A stretch of 64,000 nt of DNA from Alkalimarinus coralli (GTDB lineage: Bacteria; Pseudomonadota; Gammaproteobacteria; Pseudomonadales; Oleiphilaceae): assembly GCF_023650515.1 (NCBI RefSeq), contig NZ_CP096016.1:459130-523129 (forward strand), read 5' to 3'. Position 1 is the stretch's first letter; each line of letters opens with the position of its first letter. Under the pieces are notes generated by a model. The model ran no database searches, had not been told where the DNA came from, and saw only the letters and a list, made by a program, of their open reading frames with translations. The position numbers and the translations under genes are program-made. Shown here one piece after another: positions 19,578 through 27,656 of the stretch.

Positions 19578-19940
19578 ATGTTAATTATAAATATTTTTGG
19601 AATCCTGCTAATCGTCGGTATTGTTTGGTGGTTTTGGCTCTATAAACCGGCTGAAGTGAGTTCAGACGCAGGGGAGTTACTGGTTACCTTAGAAAGCGGG
19701 GTCTATCAGCCTGCGCGTTTGAGCGTACCCGCTGGCCAGCCCGTGTCGATTAACTTCTTGCGGAAGGAAGCCTCTCCTTGTGCCGGTACGGTGGTTTTCT
19801 CCGACCTTGATATTAGTGAAGAGTTGCCTCTCAACAAGCGAAAGGCTATTCAGCTACCGGCATTAACGGCTGGAAGCTATAGCTTCACTTGCCAGATGCA
19901 AATGTATCGAGGTGAGTTGATTGTCACCGATAAAGCTTGA
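19578..19940 (+). CDS. membrane-anchored small cupredoxin-like protein
   Basis: This 120-residue protein has one N-terminal membrane helix (IFGILLIVGIVWWFWLY) followed by a cupredoxin-like beta domain facing the periplasm. Two cysteines (ASPCAG and FTCQMQM) and nearby methionines could bind copper. It resembles EfeO-type cupredoxin-1 domains more than plastocyanin. It begins 2 bp after the ATPase stop, with AAGGAG overlapping the end of copA, so the two are co-translated. It may receive copper from the ATPase on the periplasmic side; this is inference. Confidence 0.7.
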   Translation: MLIINIFGILLIVGIVWWFWLYKPAEVSSDAGELLVTLESGVYQPARLSVPAGQPVSINFLRKEASPCAGTVVFSDLDISEELPLNKRKAIQLPALTAGSYSFTCQMQMYRGELIVTDKA

Positions 19941-19957
19941 ATAAGGAGGATTTAAAA

Positions 19958-20287
19958 ATGTCTTCAAAATCATCTTTCTGGTTCACTCCAAAGGGGATAG
20001 GGGCGTTGGGCCTTATTGGTGCCGTGAGCTATTTTCTGTTAATGGAGCATCGCCAACACCTAGTTGATTTTTTGCCTTTTTTGATCTTGTTGCTTTGCCC
20101 GCTCATGCATCTGTTTATGCACGGGGGGCACGGGCACGGAAAGCATGCGCACGAAAAACAGGGCGGGCACGAGAATGCTCATTTAAAAGAGAATGTCGAT
20201 ATGGATGACTACAGGCGCGGTTATGACGATGCGCTGAACGAGAAAAAAGATCAACCAGATACTAAGGACGATAATCATGCACGGTGA
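19958..20287 (+). CDS. DUF2933-like small membrane protein
   Basis: The frame is open from a TTG at 19937, but the ATG at 19958 has GGAGGA 7 nt before it and is the better start, giving 109 residues. One or two membrane segments (GIGALGLIGAVSYFLL, FLPFLILLLCPLMHLFM) are followed by a His/Gly-rich tail (HGGHGHGKHAHEK) and an acidic end. The layout matches the DUF2933 family, often found in copper and heavy-metal clusters. The His tail suggests metal binding; function is not established. It overlaps the next gene. Confidence 0.7.
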   Translation: MSSKSSFWFTPKGIGALGLIGAVSYFLLMEHRQHLVDFLPFLILLLCPLMHLFMHGGHGHGKHAHEKQGGHENAHLKENVDMDDYRRGYDDALNEKKDQPDTKDDNHAR

Positions 20288-20939
20288 GAGTGGTTACGGA
20301 CTGTGGATGTTAGTGGTACTCAACTCCGCCATTTTTATCTTTTTTGCGTTTAGCTTTGTAAAGCCAAAAACAAAATTGGATTGGCGCAGTTTAGGGGCGT
20401 TTTCAGCCTTTGTGGTGGCGCTGTTTACCGAAATGTACGGATTCCCTCTCACAATCTATTTTTTATCTGGTTGGTTAACAGAAAAATACCCGGAAATCGA
20501 CTTCTTGAGCCATGACAATGGCCATTTACTCCATACTATTTTGGGCTTTGAAGGCAACCCTCATTTTGATCCGCTCCATATTTTGAGCAATGTGGTGATC
20601 GTACTGGGGTTCTTTTTATTATCCAGCGCCTGGAATGTACTCCATCGCGCACAGCAATCATTCACATTGGCTAAAACCGGGTGGTATGCAAAGTGTCGGC
20701 ATCCACAGTATCTCGCGTTTATAATGATTATGTTTGGTTTTTTGTTGCAGTGGCCCACTCTGCCGACTGTGGTGATGTTTCCCATTTTAGTGGTGGTTTA
20801 TCTTAGGCTTGCGTTACGTGAAGAGCATATGGCGCTTCAGGAGTTTGGTGATGAATACCGTGAATACGCCAAACATACACCGCGGTTTATTCCATCGTTC
20901 TCAAATCTAGCCAAGAAAAAAGGAACCTATGATGTCTAG
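20277..20939 (+). CDS. isoprenylcysteine/phospholipid-methyltransferase-like membrane protein
   Basis: The 220-residue protein has about five membrane segments. The C-terminal signature of the ICMT/PEMT superfamily is visible (KTGWYAKCRHPQYLAF, later LREEHMALQEFGDEYREY), which forms the S-adenosylmethionine site. It overlaps the DUF2933 gene by 11 bp and the following cytochrome gene, so it belongs to the same transcript. Members of this family turn up in bacterial copper clusters, but the methylated substrate is not known. This is a real membrane enzyme of unknown target. Confidence 0.75.
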   Translation: MHGESGYGLWMLVVLNSAIFIFFAFSFVKPKTKLDWRSLGAFSAFVVALFTEMYGFPLTIYFLSGWLTEKYPEIDFLSHDNGHLLHTILGFEGNPHFDPLHILSNVVIVLGFFLLSSAWNVLHRAQQSFTLAKTGWYAKCRHPQYLAFIMIMFGFLLQWPTLPTVVMFPILVVVYLRLALREEHMALQEFGDEYREYAKHTPRFIPSFSNLAKKKGTYDV

Positions 20940-21399
20940 ACCCGTATTTAAAGCAGGTTGGTCAATAGCGATGTTAATAGCGTTTAGTTTTTTAACGACA
21001 GCCTGTTCAGAGCAAGCACCGTCCTCTAGCTTAACGCCTAATGATATAACGGGTCGTTGGTACTCTGAACAACAAGTGTCGTTAGGCAAATCTGTCTATG
21101 ACGCAAATTGTATCAGTTGCCATAACCCGAATGCGCGCGGCACCTTTAAATGGACGCAGCCACTGGAAGATGGCAGCTATCCACCGCCACCACTTAATGG
21201 TTCTGCCCATGCCTGGCATCATCCATTACCGGTGTTATTGAAAACGATTAATGGTGGTGGCATTCAAGTGGGGGGAAAAATGCCGCCGTTTAAAGAGGTA
21301 CTGAAAGACGACGAAAAGATGGCGGTCATTGCCTATTTCCAAAGCTATTGGAATGACGATATTTATAGCCGCTGGTTGCAAAGAAATCAGCCGCAATAA
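20929..21399 (+). CDS. c-type cytochrome lipoprotein
   Basis: The 156-residue protein has a lipoprotein signal (FLTTACSEQ) and one heme-binding motif CISCH (about residue 60), with a distal Met likely in 'GGKMPPF'. It would be a monoheme cytochrome c anchored to the membrane and facing the periplasm. Two ATGs (20929, 20932) lie inside the end of the previous gene after an AAGGA site. With the second cytochrome at 21829 it suggests electron transfer linked to copper redox chemistry; this is inference from context. Confidence 0.8.
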   Translation: MMSRPVFKAGWSIAMLIAFSFLTTACSEQAPSSSLTPNDITGRWYSEQQVSLGKSVYDANCISCHNPNARGTFKWTQPLEDGSYPPPPLNGSAHAWHHPLPVLLKTINGGGIQVGGKMPPFKEVLKDDEKMAVIAYFQSYWNDDIYSRWLQRNQPQ

Positions 21400-21445
21400 G
21401 TCGTTAAGACTTTTCTGAATAGGATACTTGCAGGAGATTATAGTC

Positions 21446-21817
21446 ATGAGTGGGAACGAACATAAAGCCAGTGTTGATAAAACGTATTTAGTAAAGCGTC
21501 ATCTCAAATTAGAGGGCGAAGGTGATATCCCATGGCAACAGATCGAAAAAGATATCGATCAGTTAATGGGAATAGATGAGGTTCACCTTGATAAAGGTAA
21601 ACATACGATTACGGTGGCCTATGATGCGTCGTATAAGAGTCTGGAGGATATAGAAAATATCCTTGATCAGCACTTTATTCATACCGCAGATGACTGGTGG
21701 ACCCAAACCAAAAAAAGCTGGTACGAGTACACGGATGACAATATTAAGGCTAATGTAAAACACGAGGCGTGGTCTTGTCATTCCAGTCCAGTAAAGAATA
21801 AGAACAGACATCAGTAG
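21446..21817 (+). CDS. HMA-like small protein without the CxxC motif
   Basis: The frame is open from 21428 (TTG), but the ATG at 21446 with AGGAG 9 nt upstream is preferred, giving 123 residues. The strand-helix-strand rhythm (TYLVKRHLKLEG..., IDEVHLDKGKHTITVAYDAS, LEDIENILDQH) resembles a ferredoxin-like heavy-metal-associated fold. It lacks the CxxC metal site; the only cysteine is near the C-terminus (WSCHSS). It lies between two cytochrome genes. Its role is unknown. Confidence 0.6.
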   Translation: MSGNEHKASVDKTYLVKRHLKLEGEGDIPWQQIEKDIDQLMGIDEVHLDKGKHTITVAYDASYKSLEDIENILDQHFIHTADDWWTQTKKSWYEYTDDNIKANVKHEAWSCHSSPVKNKNRHQ

Positions 21818-21828
21818 AAGAGGGTTCT

Positions 21829-22338
21829 ATGACGCTTCGGGTTTCAAGTGCTGTAGGGATTGCAGGGATTGTCAGCGCTGTTTTTATCGCAGGGTGTTCC
21901 GACTCAATGCATTCTAATATGACGAATAGCTCCGTCAAATCAACGTTCAGTAGTGTAGGTGAACGTATTTATTTTACTGGTCAGTCTAGCTCAGGTAGAA
22001 CTATCAGTGCCGTGAGTGGGCACCATCATATGCAGATGCACGGTGGTAGCTGTGTTACCTGCCATGGAGCGGATCGGGAGGGGGGGGCGCGAATGTGGCC
22101 CTGGTTCTGGGTCACCGCGCCTTCACTGACGCAATCAGCATTATTGGGTGATCATGAGGATACGGGGCATAGCCACGAGGTTTATGATGCTGCTTCATTG
22201 AAACGCGCAATCAGTGATGGGGTTAACCCTGCAGGAGAGCAATTGGATGACCTTATGCCAAGGTGGAAAATGTCGGAACAGGATCTGGACGAGTTAGTTC
22301 ACTATTTGTTGGGCAGTCATAATGACGGGAATCATTAG
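21829..22338 (+). CDS. c-type cytochrome lipoprotein (second)
   Basis: The 169-residue protein has a lipoprotein signal (VFIAGCSDS) and one heme motif, CVTCH, preceded by a His-rich stretch (GHHHMQMHGG). A likely Met ligand lies in 'LMPRWKM'. It is a periplasm-facing monoheme cytochrome with extra His/Met residues able to bind metal. It follows the HMA-like gene by 11 bp and precedes the CMD gene, in the same direction. The family is cytochrome c, class I by motif order. Confidence 0.8.
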   Translation: MTLRVSSAVGIAGIVSAVFIAGCSDSMHSNMTNSSVKSTFSSVGERIYFTGQSSSGRTISAVSGHHHMQMHGGSCVTCHGADREGGARMWPWFWVTAPSLTQSALLGDHEDTGHSHEVYDAASLKRAISDGVNPAGEQLDDLMPRWKMSEQDLDELVHYLLGSHNDGNH

Positions 22339-22382
22339 CTAATGGTGCATCTGTGACTAACATTTATAAGGGGGAAACCGTA

Positions 22383-22937
22383 ATGAACATGGAACCTAAA
22401 GAGGGTGAAAACCATATCAGTTATCCCTGGTACGTAAAACTGTTTTTCTGGAACCAGAAACGACGTTATGGCCAGGTCCTGGAACCTGCCAAACTTTGGG
22501 GAAGAACGCCTAAAGTGTTTGCTGCGCTTGCGCTTTTATATGGTGCATTAGATCGTAAAAACACGCCCATTGAACCCTCTTTAAGATCGCTCGTTACCGT
22601 GCGCGTCTCTCAAATTAACTGGTGTGAGTTTTGTGTCGACATTAACTCCATGATGGTTTTAAGGCGTGGCAACAGTGAAGAAAAGCTTGCTAGCCTGGCG
22701 CACTTTAGAGACTGTGATTTGTTTACTGACCGTGAAAAATCCGCTTTAAACTATGCCGAGATTGTGACCTTTTCAGACCGACAGGTTGAATCAGAGGACC
22801 GGGAGTGGTTAGCCCAGCACTTTTCAGATGATGGAATTATTGAATTAACCGGGCTGATTGCGTTCCAAAATATGTCGAGCAAGTTTAATGCTGCATTGGG
22901 TGTACCGCCGCAGGGGTTTTGCAAACTAAAAGGGTGA
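22383..22937 (+). CDS. carboxymuconolactone decarboxylase/AhpD-like protein
   Basis: The frame is open from a GTG at 22353, but the ATG at 22383 with AAGGGGG 8 nt before it is the better start, giving 184 residues. The CMD/AhpD core with its redox CxxC pair is visible (VRVSQINWCEFCVDINS). Proteins of this fold reduce peroxidases or detoxify peroxides through the two cysteines. In this operon it may protect against copper-driven oxidative damage, which is inference. The C-terminus overlaps the open frame of the next gene but not its preferred start. Confidence 0.8.
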   Translation: MNMEPKEGENHISYPWYVKLFFWNQKRRYGQVLEPAKLWGRTPKVFAALALLYGALDRKNTPIEPSLRSLVTVRVSQINWCEFCVDINSMMVLRRGNSEEKLASLAHFRDCDLFTDREKSALNYAEIVTFSDRQVESEDREWLAQHFSDDGIIELTGLIAFQNMSSKFNAALGVPPQGFCKLKG

Positions 22938-22978
22938 GGGCGCTTCTGGCGTCTCTCTCTTTAACGGGGTTTCCAAAC

Positions 22979-23644
22979 ATGAGCCAAACGGTCGCTTATC
23001 TTTTTATATGTTTTTTGCTGGTTCCCGGCACGGCTCTGTCTAAAGAGCAGCTACAAAAAGATCATATTGTTATTGGTCGGTTCTCTTCGAGTGAATTAAC
23101 CGGGTGGGAAGAGAAGGTATTTGATAATAAAACCGCCTATTTCTTTACTAAAATTGATGACCAAATCGTTTTAAAATCCGTTAGTAATGACTCAGCCTCA
23201 GGTCTTTTTAAAGAGGTGACCGTTGATATCCAAAAATACCCTTATCTGAACTGGCGCTGGAGAATTGAAAATAAACTCGCTCCGATGGATGAAAGCCAAA
23301 AAGCCGGTGATGATTATGTCGCCAGACTCTATGTGATGGTTTCTGGCGGGTTGTTTTTTTGGAATACCAAAGCACTGAATTATGTATGGTCTAGTCGGTC
23401 GAAGAAAGGCGAACGTTGGCCAAATGCCTTTGCGCCGGACAATAACCGGATGGTTGCCGTGAGAACGGCGGACGATCAGGTGGGCACTTGGTATAGCGAA
23501 AAGCGTAATGTTTATGACGCGTTTAAACACGAATTTGGAGAAGAGGTACGCTTGATCGACGGCGTGGCCATCATGACCGATACTGATAACTCAAATACCC
23601 GGGCAACGGTATATTACGGCGATATCTACTTTTCTAAGGAGTAG
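22979..23644 (+). CDS. secreted DUF3047-family protein
   Basis: The chosen ATG at 22979 gives a 221-residue protein with a clean signal peptide (AYLFICFLLVPGTALS). The mature part is a beta-rich domain with 'YPYLNWRWRIEN', 'DDYVARLYVMVSG' and 'DNNRMVAVR', which I recognise as DUF3047. The structure is probably a jelly-roll-like periplasmic fold; no enzymatic function is known. The frame is open from 22919, but that start would add a non-signal leader. It directly precedes the LolA-like gene, so it may be the soluble part of the ABC module that follows. Confidence 0.7.
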   Translation: MSQTVAYLFICFLLVPGTALSKEQLQKDHIVIGRFSSSELTGWEEKVFDNKTAYFFTKIDDQIVLKSVSNDSASGLFKEVTVDIQKYPYLNWRWRIENKLAPMDESQKAGDDYVARLYVMVSGGLFFWNTKALNYVWSSRSKKGERWPNAFAPDNNRMVAVRTADDQVGTWYSEKRNVYDAFKHEFGEEVRLIDGVAIMTDTDNSNTRATVYYGDIYFSKE

Positions 23645-23710
23645 TGGTGGCTTTCCCGGCGGTCGGCTTGGAATCATGGATCATAATTTTATAAAAGGGA
23701 GTGATAGTAG

Positions 23711-24454
23711 ATGCTCAACGCCTTATGCTTAATAATTTTTTGGCTGCTCGTTTCTAGTGCCCAGGCGACGGAAAACGCGCGAGCTCTGATTACCGGTATG
23801 GAAACGTTGATGTGGAGTAAGAAGAGCCACGGCATCTTTACCATGTCGATTAAAACGCAATACTGGCAACGCCAACTTGAGCTAGAGGCCTGGCTGGACC
23901 GACCGAACAAAACATTCATAAGAATTCACTCACCGAAAAAGGAAAAAGGTGTTGGGTCGCTGCGGATCGGTGGCGAAATGTGGAACTACATTCCCAAGAT
24001 TGATCGCACGATTAAAATTCCTCCTTCGATGATGCTGCAGCCCTGGATGGGCTCTGATTTTAGTAACGATGATCTGGTTAAAGAGAGCAGTCTGGAAAAT
24101 GATTATAACCATGAAATATCAGAGTCATTTACTCAGGATGGAAAAACGGTTTACCGCATCACATCAATTCCAAAACCGGATGCGCCAGTGGTTTGGGGCA
24201 AACTCGAATTCCTGATTTATAGTGACTTTATACCCTTGCAACAGTCCTTTTTTGATGAGCGAGGGCAGATCGTTAAAGTAATGAACTACAGTGATGTTCG
24301 TGTAATGGGCGGGCGAAAAATACCGACCCGTTGGCGCATGGTGCCGCAAGACAAAACCGACCAGTTTACTGAAATTGTGGTAAAACAACTGTCCTTTGAC
24401 GATCCTTTGGATGATGAGTTGTTCAGTCTTCGTAACCTTCGCAATCCAAAATAG
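23711..24454 (+). CDS. LolA-like outer-membrane lipoprotein-sorting protein
   Basis: The 247-residue periplasmic protein has a signal peptide (ending near AQAT) and a LolA-like beta domain. The strongly conserved stretch 'RIHSPKKEKGVGSLRIGGEMW' and then 'PKIDRTIKIPPSMM' and 'WMGSDFSNDDLVKESS' are hallmarks of the COG2834-type family that accompanies FtsX-like ABC transporters. It should carry a lipid-like cargo across the periplasm. It lies 11 bp before the ABC ATPase. It is not the housekeeping LolA, which is normally unlinked to copper genes. Confidence 0.8.
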   Translation: MLNALCLIIFWLLVSSAQATENARALITGMETLMWSKKSHGIFTMSIKTQYWQRQLELEAWLDRPNKTFIRIHSPKKEKGVGSLRIGGEMWNYIPKIDRTIKIPPSMMLQPWMGSDFSNDDLVKESSLENDYNHEISESFTQDGKTVYRITSIPKPDAPVVWGKLEFLIYSDFIPLQQSFFDERGQIVKVMNYSDVRVMGGRKIPTRWRMVPQDKTDQFTEIVVKQLSFDDPLDDELFSLRNLRNPK

Positions 24455-24464
24455 AGGAGGCCTC

Positions 24465-25148
24465 ATGAGCATCGTCGAAACCCATGACCTAACCAAAACC
24501 TACCAGCAGAATTCGATTAAAGTGCATGCTCTTCAGGATGTTACTTTGAACATTGATGCGGGGGAGTTTACTGTCATGGTAGGGCCTTCGGGGTCAGGTA
24601 AAACAACGTTGCTTAATCATATCGGGGCGCTGGATACTCCTACCTCAGGAGAAATACGCATTGGCGGGCAGTTGCTGAGTGACCTTAGTTGTACGGCATT
24701 AACGAAATTACGTTTATGGAAACTCGGATTTATCTTCCAGGAGTACAACCTGATCTCGGTATTGACCGCACTGGAAAATGTTGAATATGTCATGTTGCTA
24801 CAGGGAATTTCAGGCAGCGAACGCCGTAAGCGTGCAGAAGCGATATTGCACGAAGTCGGTTTGGAGTCGATGGCCAATCGTCGGCCAAGCGAATTGTCAG
24901 GCGGTCAACAGCAAAGAGTAGCAGTGGCAAGAGCGATGGTGACACAACCTTCCATTATTTTAGCGGATGAACCCACGGCAAATCTGGATTCTAAAACCGG
25001 CGCGAGTCTGTTGGATCTAATGAGGGATCTGAATGAACATCACGGCACCACGTTTCTCTTCTCAACACATGACCCAATGGTGATGGAGCGAGCCAAAAGA
25101 GTGATTCGACTAAAAGATGGTCGAGTTGACTCTGAGGAAAGGAGATAG
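24465..25148 (+). CDS. LolD/MacB-type ABC transporter ATPase
   Basis: The ATG at 24465 has GGAGG 5 nt upstream, giving 227 residues. All ABC motifs are present: Walker A GPSGSGKTT, Q-loop FQEYNL, signature LSGGQQQR, Walker B IILADEPT and the H-loop STHD. The sequence groups with LolD/MacB/FtsE-like ATPases that drive extracytoplasmic (mechanotransmission) permeases. The permease starts 4 bp after its stop. The frame is open further upstream to 24396, inside the previous gene. Confidence 0.9.
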   Translation: MSIVETHDLTKTYQQNSIKVHALQDVTLNIDAGEFTVMVGPSGSGKTTLLNHIGALDTPTSGEIRIGGQLLSDLSCTALTKLRLWKLGFIFQEYNLISVLTALENVEYVMLLQGISGSERRKRAEAILHEVGLESMANRRPSELSGGQQQRVAVARAMVTQPSIILADEPTANLDSKTGASLLDLMRDLNEHHGTTFLFSTHDPMVMERAKRVIRLKDGRVDSEERR

Positions 25149-25151
25149 TTG

Positions 25152-27656
25152 ATGCGTATTTTATGGCTCACGCTTCGTAATTTGCTAAAGAATCGTCGCC
25201 GCACCTTGATTACGCTTTCATCTGTTATTGTGGGTTGCGCCTCGCTTATATTTGTTTGGGGGTTTATAGACGGTATTAACTCGCAAATGATTGACAACAG
25301 CACCGGATACGTGAGTGGTCATATCAAAATTCATCGTTTGGGTTATCACGATACGAAAGAGCTCAATATTGCTATCGACCAACAGAGCCCGATTGCTTCG
25401 CTGTTAGATCAGCAAAAGGGAATAGCCGGTTTTTCGCCTCGGCTGGAAGGCTATGCGCTGGCCAGTGTGGGTGAAAAGTCCAGAATGATGCAGGTGGCCG
25501 GTGTCTCGCCTGATGCCGAACCGTCAGTCACCCAAATAAAACAGGCCATTATTGAGGGGCGATACTTACAAACGGATGCCACCAATGAAGTGGTATTAGG
25601 TGATGACGCATTAATGGCATTTAACGCCGGCGTTGGTGATGAAATTGTCCTGATAACCCAAGCCGCAGATGGGTCTATCGGTGCAGATCGCTTTCGGGTT
25701 GTGGGTAGTTTTAATACCGGCATTGAGATTATGGATCGTAATCTGGCCTATATTTCATTGGCGGGTGCGCAGGAGTTATTTTCTTTATGGGGGAGGGTAT
25801 CCGCATGGTCAATCAGGCTTGAAGATCGAAGCCAGGTTGACATGATAACAGCGGTTATTAGCGGTCAACTCGCTGACCAATATGAGGTACTGAGTTGGCA
25901 AGAGATGATGCCCTCCCTGTTACAAATGGTGCAGTTTCATGAGGCGGTCGCCTATGTGGTTCTGTTTGTGGTTTTTACCGTGGTCACCGCGGGAATTGCC
26001 AACACCATATTGATGTCTGTGATGGAAAGAACCCGGGAATTTGGCGTGATGATGGCGCTTGGCACGCAACGTTATCAAGTGCTCATGCTGGTACTCTCTG
26101 AGTCAGTCGTGCTTGGAATCTTGGGGGTTGCCTTGGGAAGCATTTTGGGTGTCGCCATTAACCAGTATTTAGCCGAGACGGGGATGGATCTCGGGCAATT
26201 TACCCAGGCCATGGAAACCATGCCTGGGTTGTCTGGCATGGTGTATCCGGTCACCGATATGGGGCATGTCTGGTTGGTAAATGCAGTCGTATTGATTGTC
26301 GCTATTTTACCGGCGCTCTATCCTGCCTGGCGGGCGTCTAGACTTCAGCCTGTCACCGCTATTCGAGGATTGCATCCTCAAGGCTGGACAGGACTGCGTA
26401 GTCGAACCGATAAACCCAGTCAAAGCCAGTGGGTGTTCTGGCAAATTGCCTTTCGATCGATGTTTCGTAATCCAAGACGTTCCATGCTAACCGCGGGTGC
26501 AACAGCATTTGGTCTTGCTGCTTACTGGTTTCTCTACGCCTTTGCTGATGGCTTTTTTGAACAGATGATCGAGAACTCGACCGGCCAAATGAGCGGCCAT
26601 CTACAAGTGTCTGCCTCTGAATTTCGCCAGGACTATTCGCCTTCGTTGCGTATTGGCGATACCGATTCTCTGGTCGCAAAGGTCGCACAATCGGCCGAGG
26701 TTAAAGCGGTTGCGCCAAGGGTCATCGTAAAAGGCATGCTGGCCAGTGCCAGAAAAAGTTGGCCTGTAGAATTGAGTGGCATTGTTGCGCCAAAAGAAAA
26801 GCAAGTCACGACCTTGTTCAAGCAAATGTCACAAGGGCAATATGTTAATCCAGCGGTACCGGAAGGTATGGTGATCGGCCAAAAAATAGCTGAAGAACTT
26901 AGCGTTGAGGTGGGCGATAAGGTGGTGGTGACCATTCAGCAGGCGGGGGGAGACCTGGCCTCTGCCGCCTATACTGTGAGTGGCGTTTTTGATACCGGCA
27001 GCGAAGTATTTGATGGGGGTTATGCCTTCGTTAACTTTGACTCTCTTCACCGTTTATTGGCATTCAAACCGGGGGAGTCATCTGTTGTTGCTGTTCGTTT
27101 GCAATCCCGCTTTATTAGTCAGGAATTCGCCCGGCAGTTAGCCCAACAGGTTGATGGATCTAAGTTATTAGTGCTGCCCTGGGAGCAGGTTATGCCCATT
27201 GTGGTTCAGATGGTTGACCTAACCCAAATTGATTTTTACCTGATATTGGTGGTGTTTATCGTCGTTGCCATGGGCGTAATGAATACCATGCTGATGTCGG
27301 TATTAGAGCGGACGCGAGAGTTTGGCGTGATGATGGCGCTGGGTACCGAAGGCCACCAAGTGATTCGACTGGTTTTGTATGAGGCCATCGTACTGGGGCT
27401 GGTGGGGATGGTGGTGGGAGCCATGTTAGGCACTGCAATAACCGCTTACTATGCCCACTTCGGCATTGACCTATCGGGTTTAAGTAAATCTATGCAGACG
27501 ATTCCGGGCATGACCGATATTATTTACCCGGTACTCATCCTTCAGCATATTTGGTTGCCGAGTCTCTTGCTGTTTGTATGCGGGGTTACGGTATCCATTT
27601 ATCCGGCCATCAAAGCATCGCGACTGAACCCGGTTGAGGCCATTCGTCATGCCTAG
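25152..27656 (+). CDS. tandem-duplicated FtsX/LolE-type ABC permease
   Basis: The 834-residue protein consists of two full permease units fused head to tail. Each unit has an N-terminal helix (NLLKNRRRTLITLSS and SMFRNPRRSMLTAGA), a periplasmic MacB-type domain beginning with nearly the same words (DNSTGYVSGHIKIH versus ENSTGQMSGHLQVS), and three FtsX helices with the shared motif 'ERTREFGVMMALGT'. The N unit covers about 1-415 and the C unit about 425-834. A functional transporter normally needs two such subunits, so this is a built-in dimer. The ATG at 25152 follows the ATPase stop. Confidence 0.85.
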   Translation: MRILWLTLRNLLKNRRRTLITLSSVIVGCASLIFVWGFIDGINSQMIDNSTGYVSGHIKIHRLGYHDTKELNIAIDQQSPIASLLDQQKGIAGFSPRLEGYALASVGEKSRMMQVAGVSPDAEPSVTQIKQAIIEGRYLQTDATNEVVLGDDALMAFNAGVGDEIVLITQAADGSIGADRFRVVGSFNTGIEIMDRNLAYISLAGAQELFSLWGRVSAWSIRLEDRSQVDMITAVISGQLADQYEVLSWQEMMPSLLQMVQFHEAVAYVVLFVVFTVVTAGIANTILMSVMERTREFGVMMALGTQRYQVLMLVLSESVVLGILGVALGSILGVAINQYLAETGMDLGQFTQAMETMPGLSGMVYPVTDMGHVWLVNAVVLIVAILPALYPAWRASRLQPVTAIRGLHPQGWTGLRSRTDKPSQSQWVFWQIAFRSMFRNPRRSMLTAGATAFGLAAYWFLYAFADGFFEQMIENSTGQMSGHLQVSASEFRQDYSPSLRIGDTDSLVAKVAQSAEVKAVAPRVIVKGMLASARKSWPVELSGIVAPKEKQVTTLFKQMSQGQYVNPAVPEGMVIGQKIAEELSVEVGDKVVVTIQQAGGDLASAAYTVSGVFDTGSEVFDGGYAFVNFDSLHRLLAFKPGESSVVAVRLQSRFISQEFARQLAQQVDGSKLLVLPWEQVMPIVVQMVDLTQIDFYLILVVFIVVAMGVMNTMLMSVLERTREFGVMMALGTEGHQVIRLVLYEAIVLGLVGMVVGAMLGTAITAYYAHFGIDLSGLSKSMQTIPGMTDIIYPVLILQHIWLPSLLLFVCGVTVSIYPAIKASRLNPVEAIRHA

